A stretch of 64,000 nucleotides of DNA from Pogonophryne albipinna. Lineage: Eukaryota > Chordata > Actinopteri > Perciformes > Artedidraconidae. The notes beneath the pieces were generated by a model. That model was not told where the DNA came from. It did not search any database and saw nothing but the letters and a program-made list of their open reading frames with translations. Location: positions 6,034,058 through 6,098,057 of the forward strand of contig CM053247.1 in NCBI GenBank assembly GCA_028583405.1. The letters are read 5' to 3'. Below, in pieces: positions 60,916 to 64,000 of this stretch. The translations under genes and the position numbers were made by a program. Within the stretch, counting starts at the first letter, position 1. The number at the start of each line of letters is the position of its first letter.

Positions 60916-60994
60916 GACGGAAGCTTTTTTGCGATTGCGTTTGCGTTAATCCTATGCGTTTAGCCGTTTTCGTCCTCGTGTGGCCGGGGCCTTA

Positions 60995-61726
60995 GAATGA
61001 TGTTTTATTTAGTGTTTACATACCAAGGTTTAATTACAGTCAATAGTTGTGGTATGAGCATCTGGTGGGCTGGTGGAATCGGTGTGCTCTTCCTCCTGTG
61101 TCCTCGTCCTTTCCTGTGACCCCTTTTATACACCCTGTGCAGCTAAACCCTGCCACCAAGTGTTCAAAATAGCATTTCACTATAAATATAAATAAAGTAA
61201 ACTGAGACACCTACAACACCCATAAAATGGCTCCTACATAAACAATTTGCACATTCTTCCTTTAACTTCATATTTTATATAGGTATTTTACATACGCTTT
61301 TTATGTTATATAAATGATTATTAATTTATTTTTTATTGCACATTCTTACTTTAACTTCTCGTGATTATTATATATATATTATACATTTAAAAAAAAATGT
61401 TTTTATCTTTTATTGGACATTTGATTTCAACTTCTCATGTTAATATAAATATCTTTGTTTAATTTTCTCACTTTAAAATATTTGTTTCTGTTTTATTTAG
61501 ATGATTCTTAATTAAGGGCAACAATCCTGAAACCCATTTCCCCTGGCATAAATAAAGTACTCTGATTAAGTGAAGTTAAAGGGAATTCATATTAAACCAT
61601 TGTTGCTGAGTACAGTATTCATTCCGCTCTAATCTTCCATGTACAGCACCTGCCTGATGCTGCTATATGAAGTGTCTCTGGTCATTTTGTCGTGATGTCT
61701 GAATGTTGCTTTCTTGCTGTGTGTAG
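60995..61726. other. End of intron 1, nothing recognised
   Basis: AT-rich. Ends in the acceptor TTGCTGTGTGTAG at 61726. Confidence 0.5.
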
Positions 61727-61846
61727 TTCAGATGTAGAAAACGTGGAGGAGAGGCAGAGATTTGAGAAGATGGTGGGCGACCCTCTGCAGGCCGTGGACC
61801 CGGAGCAACAGGAGCTGTCAGGCAGGAGGAAACACGCATTAGTCAG
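61727..61846 (+). CDS. gramd2b: GRAMD2-like gene, exon 2
   Basis: Acceptor AG at 61725-61726 and donor GTGAAG at 61847. One base completes the codon begun in exon 1, then 39 codons and two bases follow. The product is a charged, probably disordered stretch: DVENVEERQRFEKMVGD, DPEQQELSGRRKHALV. No membrane segment. The reading frame fits both neighbours exactly, which is strong evidence for the exon even without a domain. Confidence 0.8.
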
Positions 61847-62383
61847 GTGAAGCACATTTAGTGGAAAACTAACCTGAGTCTGGAGCTGTAAGTCAAAAAT
61901 AAAATTGCACGTAGCTGCTCAATATTTCCAGTTTACAGAACTTCACACCGGCATTTATTCTTTCTTTCTTTTTATTTGCCCAACAAATCCAACAAAGGAG
62001 CCGTTAGAAGTGAAATAGTTTGTTCTCGTTTCCCCTCTAAAATGCTCTTACAAATATGTATTTTTTCAACATAATATACATTTTGAATTTAAGATATGAA
62101 CATAAAATAGTGCTGAGGGTAGAAAACGGTTAAGGAATACTATCTAAAAATATATAATATATAATGTGTTGGACAGGTCGTGCAGCTTGGAAAATGTAAT
62201 GAGCGTTATGGAATAAAGATATTTGTTATTTTTATTTAATTTCCCTTGGTGACCTGTTATAAATACTGTCATAAGTACATTAGAGTACAAAGGGCCTCAG
62301 ACAAAAGGACAGTCATGTAAGGTGCAATATAATGTAGTATAATATTATGCAATGTAATTCCTCCTTCTGTGCTGATCTGTCAG

Positions 62384-62471
62384 ATCAAAGACCTTCGACC
62401 ACTCTCTGCTGACTCGGGTCCAGACAGAATCAGACCCGAAGATCGAGAGGAAGAAGTCTCACTACAGCCAG
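62384..62471 (+). CDS. gramd2b: GRAMD2-like gene, exon 3
   Basis: Acceptor CAG at 62381-62383 and donor GTGAGC at 62472. 88 bases, ending in phase 0. Encodes SKTFDHSLLTRVQTESDP and KIERKKSHYSQ, the serine/lysine linker that precedes the GRAM domain in GRAMD2B-type proteins (ERKKS is the most telling piece). Confidence 0.85.
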
Positions 62472-62844
62472 GTGAGCGCTCCGTGTTTTATAACAGCTGT
62501 GAACATTACAGCATGGCAACAATCTCATCCAGCCGGGGGACGTCAGCTACCATTTCTGATTAGCTGTTTTGCTTACTGTGGGATTTATTATTGTAATATA
62601 CCAGAATCTTTGTCAACCTTACCTTATTTAAAGTGATATTAATATCACTTTAAATCATATATTATGTTTATTCTTGAAATGATTCTCAATGTGTTTTTCA
62701 ATTATCAATCAAAATATCAAACTAAATCTACTTCATTGCAGCTTTTGAAATATAATCAATATTCACATTGTGCAGCTTTCCAATGTTCAAGCTTCACTCT
62801 GCATTATGCATAATGTGTGTGTGCGTGTGTGTGTTGTGTTTCAG

Positions 62845-62914
62845 CTTTCGAAAAGCAATTGCCAGTACCATAAAATATTTAAGGAGATCAGCAAAGAGGA
62901 ACTGCTCAGACAGA
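62845..62914 (+). CDS. gramd2b: GRAMD2-like gene, exon 4 (start of GRAM domain)
   Basis: Acceptor TTTCAG at 62839-62844 and donor GTAAGT at 62915. 23 codons plus one base, entering phase 0 from exon 3. It reads LSKSNCQYHKIFKEISKEEL then LRQ. The YHK(I/L)FK..(S/P)KEELL pattern is the entry of the GRAM domain in GRAMD2A/2B. The rest of the domain and the C-terminal membrane anchor must lie beyond the window. These proteins sit at endoplasmic reticulum-plasma membrane contacts and bind lipid through GRAM (family knowledge). GRAMD2B is preferred over GRAMD2A because of the ERKKS linker, but the paralogue is not certain. Confidence 0.85.
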
Positions 62915-64000
62915 GTAAGTCATTAATGATCACAACTTTCCGCTCCACCTTAAATACTGGATGAGAGATTAGATAGTCTGATACCTCTTAGCTTTTTATT
63001 AGGTGATGATGAGTAGTATTTAGTGGTTTCTATTCAAAGAAAAATATTCATAACTATGTTTTCATTCATGACTATGTTTTCATTCATGACTATGTTTTCA
63101 TTATACTATAATTAGTTGAAACTAAGAATTTTCTTTTCATTAGCCTAAAATAGAGAAGTGCAGTGATGATGTATATAGTCCACCCTGGAAGTTAGCATCG
63201 CACGGGCTCCCTGGACAAAAAGCAATGGGAATTCCCCATTGGATTTTTCAGACATGCTTATAAAACTCTGGTATCATCAACATGAGCATGAATTTATTGG
63301 CTTCTAAAGTAGTGTAATGCTAGGATGGCCTCAGCGTGGTGAAGGAAAGATACCACAGCATTTTGTACTGCAACCTGCAATACCAGATTCCGCCACGTCC
63401 TTCTCACTGTCCTTTCGAAGCATCGGTTTGCATTTTAAAGTCCTTCTTTAACAACATTGAGCAAGGTATATGTACACTGAATAACATGTTGGCATTTGTA
63501 ATTGTTCATCCTATCAATACTGGCCACAAAGAGATACAAGTTATTTTAGTGTATAGGACACAATCTCCAGTGCCCGTCCTTTGAGAAATTCAATAATACA
63601 TCAGGCTGAAGTTAATATAATGCTGCAACACATGACGGGGATATCTTCCCAAAGGGAATGTCGTTTTGGTACTAAAGTACACACTTTGTGTTACTGTCCC
63701 TTTGTAAGGAAACGCTGATGAAGCACAAAAAGAGATTTGTATGCCATATGCGCTTTCCTGTTTGTAGGTGCCAACCTGATTTTTCTATCAGCTTCAACTG
63801 AACTTGATTGTGTATTCTGTCACTGAGTGATTACTGGTATTTCTTTGAAAGGTGATCTCTTGGCAGGCCAGTACAGACAAAAGGAATAATATAGTTAACA
63901 AAAACTATTTGAATGTACAATATTGTTTTAAAAAATGTAAAAACTCTTAAATGCTCATAACAGATATACAGAACTAACATCAGTATCTATTGTAATCAAG
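62915..64000 (+). other. Intron 4 of the GRAMD2-like gene, open at the window edge
   Basis: No further exon was found before the edge. Three tandem copies of ATGACTATGTTTTCATTC-like sequence lie at about 63054-63105. Confidence 0.6.

Larger units (their letters stand above)
55604..60991. mobile_element. Harbinger-like MITE, split by a gypsy element
   Basis: A 28-bp perfect inverted end starts GGCCCCGGCCACACGAGGAC and continues GAAAACGG. TTA is duplicated at 55601-55603 and 60992-60994, the TWA target of PIF/Harbinger elements. A second CGGCCACACGAGGACCACCG lies subterminally at about 55669. Without the gypsy insert it would be about 0.9 kb and has no transposase. Confidence 0.8.

Overview
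The window reads as a teleost fish genome segment. It has split vertebrate-type genes with GT-AG introns, very long CA/GT microsatellites, and fish-typical transposons (hAT, piggyBac-like TTAA, EnSpm/CACTA, Kolobok-like, Harbinger-like, Ty3/gypsy, an L2/CR1-like LINE and a tRNA-derived SINE). I see no prokaryotic operon, CRISPR array, rRNA or functional tRNA gene.

Two host genes are supported. On the plus strand, four exons (52769-52854, 61727-61846, 62384-62471, 62845-62914) keep one reading frame across three introns. They encode the start of a GRAM-domain protein resembling GRAMD2B/GRAMD2A, and the gene runs off the right edge. On the minus strand, a GC-rich region holds a 306-codon 5' coding exon (42261 to 41344) ending at a clean splice donor. 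Its identity is unproven. A ZNF608/ZNF609-type protein is a tentative suggestion, and the two genes would then be divergent neighbours about 10.5 kb apart.

The rest is mostly mobile DNA, often several layers deep. Positions 1-4385 form a giant imperfect palindrome whose left tip is cut by the window. Positions 10030-17608 are a decayed EnSpm/CACTA-like element. Its minus-strand transposase is broken by at least four later insertions, and removing three of them at their target duplications rejoins the reading frame. Positions 18886-22122 hold an element containing a hAT element (8-bp target duplication) that itself contains further repeats. A SINE, an 825-bp polypyrimidine tract and a 368-bp CA repeat follow. 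Positions 27304-37380 are mostly unrecognised. At 37625-39100 a dead LINE carries an 11-codon segment amplified into a minisatellite.

At 43083-45475 there is an unclassified element with about 95-bp inverted ends. At 48006-49376 a hAT element has perfect target duplications and an internal exon-like ORF. The 8.9-kb first intron of the GRAMD2-like gene contains an unclassified TIR element interrupted by a hAT MITE. It also holds a Harbinger-like element interrupted by a young, ORF-intact Ty3/gypsy retrotransposon (56431-60915).

All family names rest on motif and terminus recognition by eye; no database search was run.
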